Made by a program: the position numbers and the translations under genes. A stretch of DNA of 64,000 nucleotides from Aurelia coerulea (taxonomy: Eukaryota > Cnidaria > Scyphozoa > Semaeostomeae > Ulmaridae): assembly GCA_039566865.1 (NCBI GenBank), contig CM076952.1, positions 11,180,501-11,244,500 on the forward strand. The letters run 5' to 3'. The notes under the pieces are model-generated. The model worked only from the letters and a program-made list of their open reading frames with translations, made no database searches and had not been told where the DNA came from. This document shows, in pieces, positions 32,750-45,015 of this stretch (positions within the stretch are counted from its first letter, which is position 1; each line of letters opens with the position of its first letter).

Positions 32750-35700
32750 TTAGAAAATAAACATTTAATTAATCGATGTTTGTTTATGCAGTAAAGCTAA
32801 AATGAGACTAAAGAAAAAACTAATGTCTATTGTAATGTGTCCAAGAATGGTTGCTGCAGCACTAATAGAGTGCTATAAAAGAAGTAACTGATAGAACTAA
32901 AGATTTAAAGAACGATGAGTGCAAAACTGTTTATAATATAAATTGTAGCTACTAAAGTGCGTTAATCCACACTTTTTGTGATTATAATTTGTTTTCTTCG
33001 AGAAATCGATGTTTGTGTATGCTGTAAAGCTAAAATGGGACGAAAGAAGAAACAAATGTCTATAGTAATGTTTCCAAGTATGGTTGCTGCAGCACTAATA
33101 GAGTTCTATAAAAGAAGTAACCGATAGAACTAAAGTTTTAAAGAACGATGAGTGCAATACTGTTTAAAATATAAATTGTAGCTAGTGAAATACGTTAATC
33201 CCCACTTTTTGTGATTATAATTTGTTTTCTTCGAGAAATCGATGTTTGTGTATGCTGTAAAGCTAAAATGGGACGAAAGAAAAAACAAATGTCTATAGTA
33301 ATGTTTCCAAGTATGGTTGCACTAAGATAGTGCTACAAAAGAAGTAACTGGCAGAACTAAAGTTTTAAAGAACGATGAGTGCAAAACTGTTTATAATATA
33401 AATTGTAGCTACTAAAGTACGTTAATCCACACTTTTTGTGTTTAGATTTTGTTTTCTTTTAGAAAATAAACATTCAATTAATCGATGTTTGTTGATGCAG
33501 TAAAGCTAAAATGAGACTAAAGAAAAAACTAATGTCTATAGTAATGTTTCCAATAATCGCTGCTGCAGCACTAATATAGTGCTATAAAAGAAGTAACTGG
33601 TAGAAATAAATTTTAAAGAACAATGGGATCAATACTGTTTATAATGTAAATTGTAACTACTAAAGTACGTTAATCCACACTTTTTGTGTTTATAGTTTGC
33701 TTTCTTTGAGAAAATAAACATTTAATTAATCGATGTTTGTTTATGCAGTAAAGCTAAATTGAGACTAAAGAAAAAACTAATGTCTATAGTAACTTTTCAA
33801 AGAATAGTTGCTGCAGCCCTAATTTAGTGCTATAAAAGAAGTTACAGGAAGAACTAAAGTTTTAAAGAACGATGGGATCAATACTGTTTATAATGTAAAT
33901 TGTAACTACTAAAGTACGTTAATCCACACTTTTTGTGTTTATAGTTTGCTTTCTTTGAGAAAATAAACATTTAATTAATCGATGTTTGTTTATGCAGTAA
34001 AGCTAAAATGGGAATAAAGAAAAAACTAATGTCTATAGTAATGTTTCCAAAAATGGCTCCTGCAGCACTAATATAGTGCTATAAAAGAAGTAACTGGCAA
34101 AACTAAAAGGTTTTAAGAACGATGAGTGCAAAACTCTTTATAATATAAATTGTAGCTACTAAAGTACGTTAATCGACACTTTTTGTGTTTATATTTTGTT
34201 TTCTTTGAGAAAATAAACATTTAATTAATCGATGTTTGTTTATGCAGTAAAGCTAAAATGAGACTAAAGAAAAAACTAATGTCTATAGTAACTTTTCAAA
34301 AAATTGTTGCTGCAGCACTAATATAGTATTATAAAAGAAGTAACTGGCAGAACTAAACTTTTAAAGAACGATGAGTGCAAAACTGTTTATAATATAAAAT
34401 GTAGCTACTAAAGTACGTTAATCCACAGTTTTTGTGTTTATATTTTGCTTTCTTTGAGAAAATAGTCATTTAATTAATCGATGTTTGTTTATGCAGTAAA
34501 GCTAAAATGGGACTAAAGAAAAAAGTGTCTATAGTAACGTTTCCAAAAATGGCTGCTGCATCACTAATATAGTGCTATAAAAGAAGTTACTGGCAGAACT
34601 AAAGTTTTAAAAAGCGATGAGTGCAAAAATCTTTATAATATAAATTGTAGCTACTAAAGTACGTTAATCCACACTTTTTGTGTTTAGATTTTGTTTTCTT
34701 TTAGGAAATAAACATTTAATTAATCGATGTTTGTTTATGCAGTAAAGCTAAAATGAGACAAAAGAAAAAACTAATGTCTATAGTAAATTTTCAAAGAGTT
34801 GTTGCTGCAGCACTAAGATAGTGCTATAAAAGAAGTAACTGATAGAACTAAAGATTTAAAGAACGATGAGTGCAAAATTGTTTATAATATAAATTGTAGC
34901 TACTAAAGTGCGTTAATCCACACTTTTTGTGTTTTTAATTTCTTTTCTTTGAGAAAATAAACATTTAATTAATCGATGTTCGTTTATGCAGTAAAGCTAA
35001 ATTGAGACTAAAGAAAAAACAAATGTCTATAGTAATGTTTCCAAGTATGGTTGCTGCAGCACTAATATAGAGCTATAAAAGAAGTAACTGATAGAACTAA
35101 AGTTTTAAAGAACGATGAGTGCAATACTGTTTATAATATAAATTGTAGCTAGTAAAATACGTTAATCCACACTTTTTGTGATTATAATTTGTTTTCTTCG
35201 AGAAATCGATGTTTGTGTATGCTGTAAAGCTAAAATGGGACGAAAGAAGAAACAAATGTCTATAGTAATGTTTCCAAGTATGGTACTGCAGCACTAATAG
35301 AGTGCTATAAAAGAAGTAACTGATAGAACTAAAGTTTTAAAGAACGATGAGTGCAAAACTGTTTATAATATAAATTGTAGCTACTAAAGTGCGTTAATCC
35401 ACACTTTTTGTGTTTTTAATTTCTTTTCTTTGAGAAAATAAACATTTAATTAATCGATGTTCGTTTATGCAGTAAAGCTAAATTGAGACTAAAGAAAAAA
35501 CAAATGTCTACAGTAATGTTTCCAAGTATGGTTGCTGCAGCACTAATATAGAGCTATAAAAGAAGTAACTGATAGAACTAAAGTTTTAAAGAACGATGAG
35601 TGCAATACTGTTTATAATATAAATTGTAGCTAGTAAAATACGTTAATCCACACTTTTTGTGATTATAATTTGTTTTCTTCGAGAAATCGATGTTTGTGTA

Positions 35701-38700
35701 TGCTGTAAAGCTAAAATGGGACGAAAGAAGAAACAAATGTCTATAGTAATGTTTCCAAGTATGGTTGCTGCAGCACTAATATAGTGCTATAAAAGAAGTA
35801 ACTGATAGAACTAAAGTTTTAAAGAACGATGAGTGCAAAACTGTTTATAATATAAATTGTAGCTACTAAAGTACGTTAATCCACACTTTTTGTGTTTTTA
35901 ATTTCTTTTCTTTGAGAAAATAAACATTTAATTAATCGATGTTCGTTTATGCAGTAAAGCTAAATTGAGACTAAAGAAAAAACAAATGTCTACAGTAATG
36001 TTTCCAAGTATGGTTGCTGCAGCACTAATATAGTGCTATAAAAGAAGTAACTGATAGAACTAAAGTTTTAAAGAACGATGAGTGCAATACTGTTTATAAT
36101 ATAAATTGTAGCTAGTAAAATACGTTAATCCACACTTTTTGTGATTATAATTTGTTTTCTTCGAGAAATCGATGTTTGTGTATTCTGTAAAGCTAAAATG
36201 GGACGAAAGAAGAAACAAATGTCTATAGTAATGTTTCCAAGTATGGTTGCTGCAGCACTAATATAGAGCTATAAAAGAAGTAACTGATAGAACTAAAGTT
36301 TTAAAGAACGATGAGTGCAATACTGTTTATAATATAAATTGTAGCTAGTAAAATAATTTAATCCACACTTTTTGTGATTATAATTTGTTTTCTTCGAGAA
36401 ATCGATGTTTGTGTATGCTGTAAAGCTAAAATGGGACGAAAGAAAAAACAACTGTCTATAGTAATGTTTCCAAGTATGGTTGCTGCAGCACTAATAGAGT
36501 GCTATAAAAGAAGTAACTGATAGAACTAAAGTTTTAAAGAACAATGAGTGCAAAACTGTTTATAATATGAATTGTAGCTACTAAAGTGCGTTAATCCACA
36601 CTTTTTGTGTTTTTAATTTCTTTTCTATGAGAAAATAAACATTTAATTAATCGATGTTCGTTTATGCAGTAAAGCTAAATTGAGACTAAAGAAAAAACAA
36701 ATGTCTATAGTAATGTTTCCAAGTATGGTTGCTGCAGCACTAATATAGAGCTATAAAAGAAGTAACTGATAGAACTAGAGTTTTAAAGAACGATGAGTGC
36801 AATACTGTTTATAATATAAATTGTAGCTAGTAAAATACGTTAATCCACACTTTTTGTGATTATAATTTGTTTTCTTCGAGAAATCGATGTTTGTGTATGC
36901 TGTAAAGCTAAAATGGGACGAAGGAAAAAACAAATGTCTTTAGTAATGTTTCCAAGTATGGTTGCTGCAGCACTTATATAGTGCTATAAAAGAAGTAACT
37001 GGCAGAACTAAAGTTTAAAAGAACGATGGGATCAATACTGTTTATAATGTAAATTGTAACTACTAAAGTACGTTAATCCACACTTTTTGTGTTTATAGTT
37101 TGCTTTCTTTGAGAAAATAAACATTTAATTAATCGATGTTTGTTTATGCAGTAAAGCTAAAATGGGACTAAAGAAAAAAATGTCTATAGAAATGTTTCCA
37201 AAAATGGCTCCTGCAGCACTAATATAGTGCTATAAAAGAAGTTACTGGAAAAACTAAAGTTTTAAATAACGATGAGTGCAATACTGTTTATAATATAAAT
37301 TGTAGCTACTAAAGTACGTTAATCCACACTTTTTGTGTTTTTATTTTGTTTTCTTTGAGAAAATAAACATTTAATTAATCGATGTTTGTTTATGCAGTAA
37401 AGCTAAAATGAGACTAAAGAAAAAACTAATGTCTATAGTAAATTTTCAAAGAAAGTTGTTGCTGCAGCACTAATATAGTGCTATAAAAGAAGTAACTGGC
37501 AGAACTAAAGTTTTAAAGAACGATGAGTGCAAAACTGTTTATAATATCTATTGTAGCTACTAAAGTACGTCAATCCACACTTTTTGTGTTTATATTTTGT
37601 TTTCTTTTGAGAAAATAAACATTTAATTAATCGATGTTTGTTTATGCAGTAAAGCTAAAATGAGACTAAAGAAAAAACTAATGTCTATTGTAATTTATCC
37701 AAGAATTGTTGCTGCAGCACTAATATAGTGCTATAAAAGAAGTAACTGATAGAACTAAAGATTTAAAGAACGATGAGTGCAAAACTCTTTATAATATAAA
37801 TTGTAGCTACTAAAGTGCGTTAATCCACACTTTTTGTGTTTAAATTTTGTTTTCTTTTAGAAAATAAACATTTAATTAATCGATGTTAGTTTATGCAGTA
37901 AAGCTAAAATGAGACTAAAGAAAAAACTAATGTCTATTGTAATGTGTCCAAGAATGGTTGCTGCAGCACTAATAGAGTGCTATAAAAGAAGTAACTGATA
38001 GAACTAAAGATTTAAAGAACGATGAGTGCAAAACTGTTTATAATATAAATTGTAGCTACTAAAGTGCTTTAATCCACACTTTTTGTGATTATAATTTGTT
38101 TTCTTCGAGAAATCGATGTTTGTGTATGCTGTAAAGCTAAAATGGGACGAAAGAAGAAACAAATGTCTATAGTAATGTTTCCAAGTATGGTTGCTGCAGC
38201 ACTAATAGAGTGCTTTAAAAGAAGTAACTGATAGAACTAGAGTTTTAAAGAACGATGAGTGCAAAACTGTTTATAATATAAATTGTAGCTACTAAAGTGC
38301 GTTAATCCACACTTTTTGTGTTTTTAATTTCTTTTCTTTGAGAAAATAAACATTTAATTAATCGATGTTCGTTTATGCAGTAAAGCTAAATTGAGACTAA
38401 AGAAAAAACAAATGTCTATAGTAATGTTTCCAAGTATGGTTGCTGCAGCACTAATATAGAGCTATAAAAGAAGTAACTGATAGAACTAAAGTTTTAAAGA
38501 ACGATGAGTGCAATACTGTTTAAAATATAAATTGTAGCTAGTGAAATACGTTAATCCCCACCTTTTGTGATTATAATTTGTTTTCTTCGAGAAATCGATG
38601 TTTGTGTATGCTGTAAAGCTAAAATGGGACGAAAGAAAAAACAAATGTCTATAGTAATGTTTCCAAGTCTGGCTGCACTAAGATAGTGCTACAAAAGAAG

Positions 38701-41700
38701 TAACTGGCAGAACTAAAGTTTTAAAGAACGATGAGTGCAAAACTGTTTATAATATAAATTGTAGCTACTAAAGTACGTTAATCCACACTTTTTGTGTTTA
38801 GATTTTGTTTTCTTTTAGAAAATAAACATTCAATTAATCGATGTTTGTTTATGCAGTAAAGCTAAAATGAGACTAAAGAAAAAACTAATGTCTATAGTAA
38901 TGTTTCCAAGAATCGTTGCTGCAGCACTAATATAGTGCTATAAAGAAGTAACTGGTAGAAATAAATTTTAAAGAACAATGGGATCAATACTGTTTATAAT
39001 GTAAATTGTAACTACTAAAGTACGTTAATCCACACTTTTTGTGTTTATAGTTTCTTTCTTTGAGAAAATAAACATTTAATTAATCGATGTTTGTTTATGC
39101 AGTAAAGCTAAAATGAGACTAAAGAAAAAACTAATGTCTATAGTAATGTTTCCAATAATCGCTGCTGCAGCACTAATATAGTGCTATAAAAGAAGTAACT
39201 GATAGAACTAAAGATTTAAAGAACGATGAGTGCAAAACTCTTTATAATATAAATTGAAGCTACTAAAGTGCTTTAATCAACAGTTTTTGTGTTTTGAATT
39301 TTTTTTCTTTGAGAAAATAAACATTTAATTAATCGATGTTTGTTTATGCAGTAAGGCCAAATTGAGACTAAAGAAAAAACTAATGTCTATAGTAATTTTC
39401 CAAAAATGGTTGCTGCAGCACTAATATAGTGTTATAAAAGAAGTAACTGATAGAACTAAAGTTTTAAAGAACGATGAGTGCAAAACTGTTTATAATATAA
39501 ATTGTAGCTACTAAAGTACGTTAATCCACACTTTTTGTGATTATAATTTGTTTTCTTCGAGAAATCGATGTTTGTGTATGCTGTAAAGCTAAAATGGGAC
39601 GAAAGAAAAAACAAATGTCTATAGTAATGTTTCCAAGTATGGTACTGCAGCACTAATATAGTGCTATAAAAGAAGAAACTGATAGGACTAAAGTTTTAAA
39701 GAACGATGAGTGCAAAACTGTTTATAATATAAATTATAGCTATTAAAGTGCGTTAATCCACACTTTTTGTGTTTTTAATTTTTTTTCTTTGAGAAAATAA
39801 ACATTTAATTAATCGATGTTCGTTTATGCAGTAAAGCTAAATTGAGACTAAAGAAAAAACAAATGTCTATAGTAATGTTTCCAAGTATGGTTGCTGCAGC
39901 ACTAATATAGAGCTATAAAAGAAGTAACTGATAGAACTAAAGTTTTAAAGAACGATGAGTGCAATACTGTTTAAAATATAAATTGTAGCTAGTGAAATAC
40001 GTTAATCCCCACCTTTTGTGATTATAATTTGTTTTCTTCGAGAAATCGATGTTTGTGTATGCTGTAAAGCTAAAATGGGACGAAAGAAAAAACAAATGTC
40101 GATAGTAATGTTTCCAAGTCTGTTGCTGCAGCACTAAGATAGTGCTACAAAAGAAGTAACTGGCAGAACTAAAGTTTTAAAGAACGATGAGTGCAAAACT
40201 GTTTATAATATAAATTGTAGCTACTAAAGTACGTTAATCCACACTTTTTGTGTTTAGATTTTGTTTTCTATGAGAAAATAAACATTCAATTAATCGATGT
40301 TTGTTTATGCAGTAAAGCTAAATTGAGACTAAAGAAAAAACTAATGTCTATAGTAACTTTTCAAAGAATAGTTGCTGCAGCCCTAATTTAGTGCTATAAA
40401 AGAAGTTACAGGAAGAACTAAAGTTTTAAAGAACGATTGGATCAATATTGTTTATAATGTAAATTGTAACTGCTAAAGTACGTTAATCCACATTTTTTGT
40501 GTTTATATTTTGTTTTCTTTTAGAAAATAAACATTTAACTAATCGATGTTTGTTTATGCAGTAAAGCTAAAATGAGACTAAAGAAGAATCTAATGTCTAT
40601 AGTGATGTGTCCAAGAATGGTTGCTGCAGCACTAATATAGTGCTATAAAAGAAGTAACTGGCAAAACTAAAAGGTTTTAAGAACGATGAATGCAAAACTC
40701 TTTATAATATAAATTGTAGCTACTAAAGTACGTTAATCCACACTTTTTGTGTTTATATTTTGTTTTCCTTGAGAAAATAAACATTTAATTAATCGATGTT
40801 TGTTTATGCAATAAAGCTAAATTGAGACTAAAGAAAAAACTAACGTCTATAGTAAGGTTTCCAAAAATAGTTGCTGCAGCACTAATATAGTGCTATAAAA
40901 GAAGTAACTGGTAGAACTAAAGTTTTAAAGAACGTAGGGATCAATACTGTTTATAATATAAATTGTAGATACTAAAGTGCGTTAATCCACACTTTTTGTG
41001 TTTTTATTTTGTTTTCTTTGAGAAAATAAACATTTAATTAATCGATGTTTGTTTATGCATTAAAGCTAAAATGAGACTAAAGAAAAAACTAATGTCTATA
41101 GTAACTTTTCAAAAAATTGGTGCTGCAGCACTAATATAGTAATATAAAAGAAGTAACTGGCAGAACTAAACTTTTAAAGAACAATGAGTGCAAAACTGTT
41201 TATAATATGAATTGTAGCTACTAAAGTGCGTTAATCCACACTTTAAGTGTTTTTATTTTGTTTTCTTTTAGAAAATAAACATTTAATTAATCGATGTTTG
41301 TTTATGCAGTAAAGCTAAAATGAGACTAAAGAAAAAACTAATGTCTAAAGTGATGTGACAAGAATGGTTGCTGCAGCACTAATATATTGCTATAAAAGAA
41401 GCAACTGGCAAAACTAAAATGTTTTAAGAACGATGAGTGCAAAACTCTTTATAATATAAATTGTAGCTACTAAAGTACGTTAATCCACAGTTTTTGTGTT
41501 TACATTTTGTTTTCTTTGAGAAAATAGTCATTTAATTAATCGATGTTTGTTTATGCAGTAAAGCTAAAATGAGACTAAAGAAAAAACTAATGTCTATAGT
41601 AACTTTTCAAAGAATTGTTGCTGCAGCACTAATATAGTGCTAAAAAAGAAGTAACTGGCAGAACTAAAGTTTTAAAGAAAGATGAGTGCAATACTGTTTA

Positions 41701-41910
41701 TAATGTAAATTGTAACTACCAAGGTACGTTAATCAACAATTTTTGTGTTTATATTTTGTTTTCTTTGAGAAAATAAGCATTTAACTAATCGATGTTTTTA
41801 TTTATGCAGTAAAGCTAAAATGAGACTAAAGAAAAAACTAATGTCTATAGTAATGTTTCCAAAAATAGTAGCTGCAGCACTAATATAGTGCTATAAAAGA
41901 AGTAACTGGC
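32750..41910 (+). repeat. Large forward satellite array (about 37 monomers)
   Basis: It mixes long and short classes. Between about 34870 and 36960 a two-monomer pattern recurs: a monomer with TTTTTAATTTCTTTTCTTTGAG followed by the short class with TTCTTCGAGAAATCGATG. A few monomers are internally shortened (for example near 33319 and 38674, where GGTTGCACTAAG or GGCTGCACTAAG replaces the full CTGCAGCAC block). No insert longer than a monomer was seen. Confidence 0.95.
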
Positions 41911-42338
41911 TTTGACGCCACAATAGTATCCAAATCATAAACATATTCAATGTTTACTTTGTAGCGCTGTTTAGAGACCGTAAATGCTATATTTGAGGTG
42001 CTGAATCCGAAAAACAATGATCCAGAGCCAAAAACTTCCAGGAAGCATTAACTTCCGGCATGCATCGATGCCTTTGATGCCATGATAGTATCAAATCATA
42101 AAACCTTTCATTTTTCTTTTAAGATGAAGGTATTAGAGCGAAAATACTATATTCGAGGTGCTAAATCTGAAAATCAATGTCGCAAAGCCCAAAAGTGCCA
42201 GGAAACATCAATTTCCAGCATGTTTCGATACCTTTGGTGCCACAATAGTATCAAAGTTATAAAAGTCTGCTATGTTTACCTCATAAGGTAGTTTAGAGAG
42301 CGTAAATGCTATATTTGAGGTGCTGAAACTGAAACATC
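41911..42338. repeat. Unrelated ~161-bp tandem repeat (about 2.7 copies) at the satellite strand switch
   Basis: Copies start at 41911, 42073 and 42233 with TTTGACGCCACAATAG, TTTGATGCCATGATAG and TTTGGTGCCACAATAG. Spacing is 160-162 bp and copies are clearly diverged. Shared blocks include AGTATC(C)AAATCATAAA and TATATTTGAGGTGCTGAA. On its left the satellite reads in + orientation; on its right the satellite reads in reverse. No coding potential was recognised. Confidence 0.8.
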
Positions 42339-44370
42339 TTATATAGCACTATATTAGTGCTGCAGCAACCATTCTTGGAAACATTAATATAAACATTAGT
42401 TTTTCCTTTAGTCTCAATTTAGCTTTACTGTACAAACAAACATTGATTAATTAAAAGTTTATTTTTTCAAAGAAAACAAATTATAAACACAAAAAGTGTG
42501 GATAACGTACTTCAGTAGCTACAATTTATATTATCAACAGTATTGCACTCATCGTTAATTAAAACTTTTGTTCTACCAGGAACTTCTTTTATAGCAGTAT
42601 AATAGTGCTGCAGCAACCATTCTTGGCAACATTACTATTTACTGCATAAACAAACATCGATTAACTAAATGTTTATTTTCTCAAAGAAAACAAATTATAA
42701 ACACAAAAAGTGTAGATTAACGTACTTTAGTAGCTACAATTTATATTATAAACAGTTTTGCACTCATCGTTCTTAAAAACTTTAGTTCTGCCAGTTACTT
42801 CTTTTATAGCACTATATTAGTGCTGCAGCAACCTTTCTTTGAAAGCTGACTATAGACATTAGTTTTCTCTTTAGTCTCATTTTAGCTATACTGCATAAAC
42901 AAACATCGATTAATTAAATGTTTATTTTTTCAAAGAAAACAGAATATAAACACAAAGAGTGTGCATTAATGTACGTTTGTAGCTACAGTTTATATTATAA
43001 ACAGTATTGCACACATCTTTCTTTAAAACTTTAGTTCTGCCAGTTACATCTTTTAAAGCACTATATTAGTGCTGAAGCAACCATTCTTGGACACATTACT
43101 ATATACATTAGTTTTTTCTTTCGTCCCATTTTAGCTTTACAGCATAAACAAACATCGATTTCTCGAAGAAAACAAATTATAATCACAAAAAGTGTGGATT
43201 AACGTACTTCACTAGCTACAATTTATATCATAAACAGTATTGCACTCATCGTTCTTTAAAACTTTAGTTCTACCAGTAACTTCTTTTAAAGCATTATATT
43301 AGTGCTGCAGCAATCATTCTTGGACACATTACTATAGATATTAGTTTTTTCTTTAGTCTCATTTTAGCTTTATTGCATAAACAAACATCGATTAATTAAA
43401 TGTTTATTTTCTCAAAAAAAGCAAAATATAAAGACAAAAAGTGTGGATTAACGTACTTTAGTATGTACAATTTATATTATAAACAGTATTGCTCTCATCG
43501 TTCTTTAAAACTTTAGTTCTATCAGTAACTTCTTTTATAGCACTATATTAGTGCTGCAGCAACCATTCTTGGACACATTACTATAGACACTAGTTTTCGC
43601 TTTTGTCTCATTTTAGCTTTACTGCATAAACAAACATCGATTAATTAAAAGTTTATTTTTTCAAAGAAAACAAAATATAAACACAAAGAGTGTAGATTAA
43701 CGTACTTTTGTAGCTACAGTTTATATTATAAACAGTATTGCACTCATCGTTCTTTAAAACTTTTGTTCTACCAGTAACTTCTTTTATAGCACTACATTTG
43801 TGCTGCAGCAACCATTCTTGGACACATTACTATAGACACTAGTTTTCGCTTTTGTCGCATTTTAGATTTACTGCAGAAACAAACATCGATTAATTAAAAG
43901 TTTATTTTTTCAAAGAAAACAAAATATAAACACAAAAAGTGTGGATTAACGTACTTTAGTAGCTACAATTTATTCGTATTATTAACAGTATTGCACTCAT
44001 CGTTCTTTAAAACTTTAGTTCTATCAGTTACTTCTTTTATAACACTATATTAGTGCTGCAGCCACCATACTTGGAAAATTACTACAGACATTTGTTTTTT
44101 CTTTAGTCCCAATTTAGCTTTACTGCACAAACAAACATCGATTAATTAAATGTTTTTTTTCTCAAAGAAAACAAAATGAAAACGCGAAAAGTGTGAATTA
44201 ACGCACTTTAGTAGCTACAATTTATATTATATACAATTTTGCACTCATCTTTCTTAAAAACTTTAGTTTTGCCAGTTACTTCTTTTATAGCACTATCTTA
44301 GTGCTGCAGCAACCATTTTGGACACATTACTTTTGACATTAGTCTCTTCTTTAGTCCCAATTTAGCTTTA
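42339..44370 (-). repeat. Reverse-orientation satellite array (about 8 monomers)
   Basis: The same monomers now read on the minus strand (for example CTTTTATAGCACTATATTAGTGCTGCAGCAACC). The part from 43001 to about 44340 recurs at 50751-52090. The array ends at TTTAGCTTTA, where the next insert begins. Confidence 0.94.
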
Positions 44371-44470
44371 ACTCCTGCGGCCAGGTAAACACAGAGAAAG
44401 TAGACAAGCTTTGGCAGTTACTTGGGGTCGCATTCAATAAAGTAGTACTCTAAAAATACAACAACTCACG

Positions 44471-45015
44471 TAGTAGTAGTAGTAACTCTCTCCAGCCCGG
44501 AGAGACATTCCCTTCTTCCCTACCCGGGAAGTAATAGTAGTAGTAGTAGTATTCCCTTCTTCCCTACCCGGGAAGTAGTAGTAGTAGTATTCCCTTCTTC
44601 CCTACCCGGGAAGTAGTAGTAGTAGTAGTAGTAGTAACTCTCTCCTACCCGGAGAGAAAATTCCCTTCTTCCCTCCCTACCCGGGAGTAACTTCTCTCCT
44701 ACCCGTAGAGAGAAATTCCCTTCTTCCCTCCCTACCCGGGAGTAACTCTCTCCCTACCCGGGAAGTAGTAGGTAGTAGTAGTAGTAACTCTCTCCTACCC
44801 GGAGAGAAAATTCCCTTCTTCCCTCCCTACCCGGGAGTAACTCTCTCCTACCCGGAGAGAAATTCCCTTCTTCCCTCCCTACCCGGGAAGTAGTAGTAGT
44901 AGTAGTAGTAGTAACTCTCTCCTACCCGGAGAGAAATTCCCTTCTTCCCTACCCGGGAAGTAGTAGTAGTAGTAGTAATTCTCTCACCACCAGACTCACT
45001 TCCCTACTCGGGAAA
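44471..45015. repeat. Hairpin minisatellite with (AGT)n linkers
   Basis: Two self-complementary modules alternate: CTCTCCTACCCGGAGAG and CTTCCCTACCCGGGAAG. Each can fold with stems of about 6-7 bp. They are joined by runs of 2-8 AGT triplets. The number of triplets varies from copy to copy. Similar but decayed modules occur at about 46030-46070. Confidence 0.85.

Noticed and set aside
35097..40134. Repeated 65-codon minus-strand ORFs (35097-35294, 39456-39653, 39937-40134) with near-identical products
   Set aside because: They are translations of the short-class satellite monomer and recur only because the monomer recurs. Nothing suggests coding selection.
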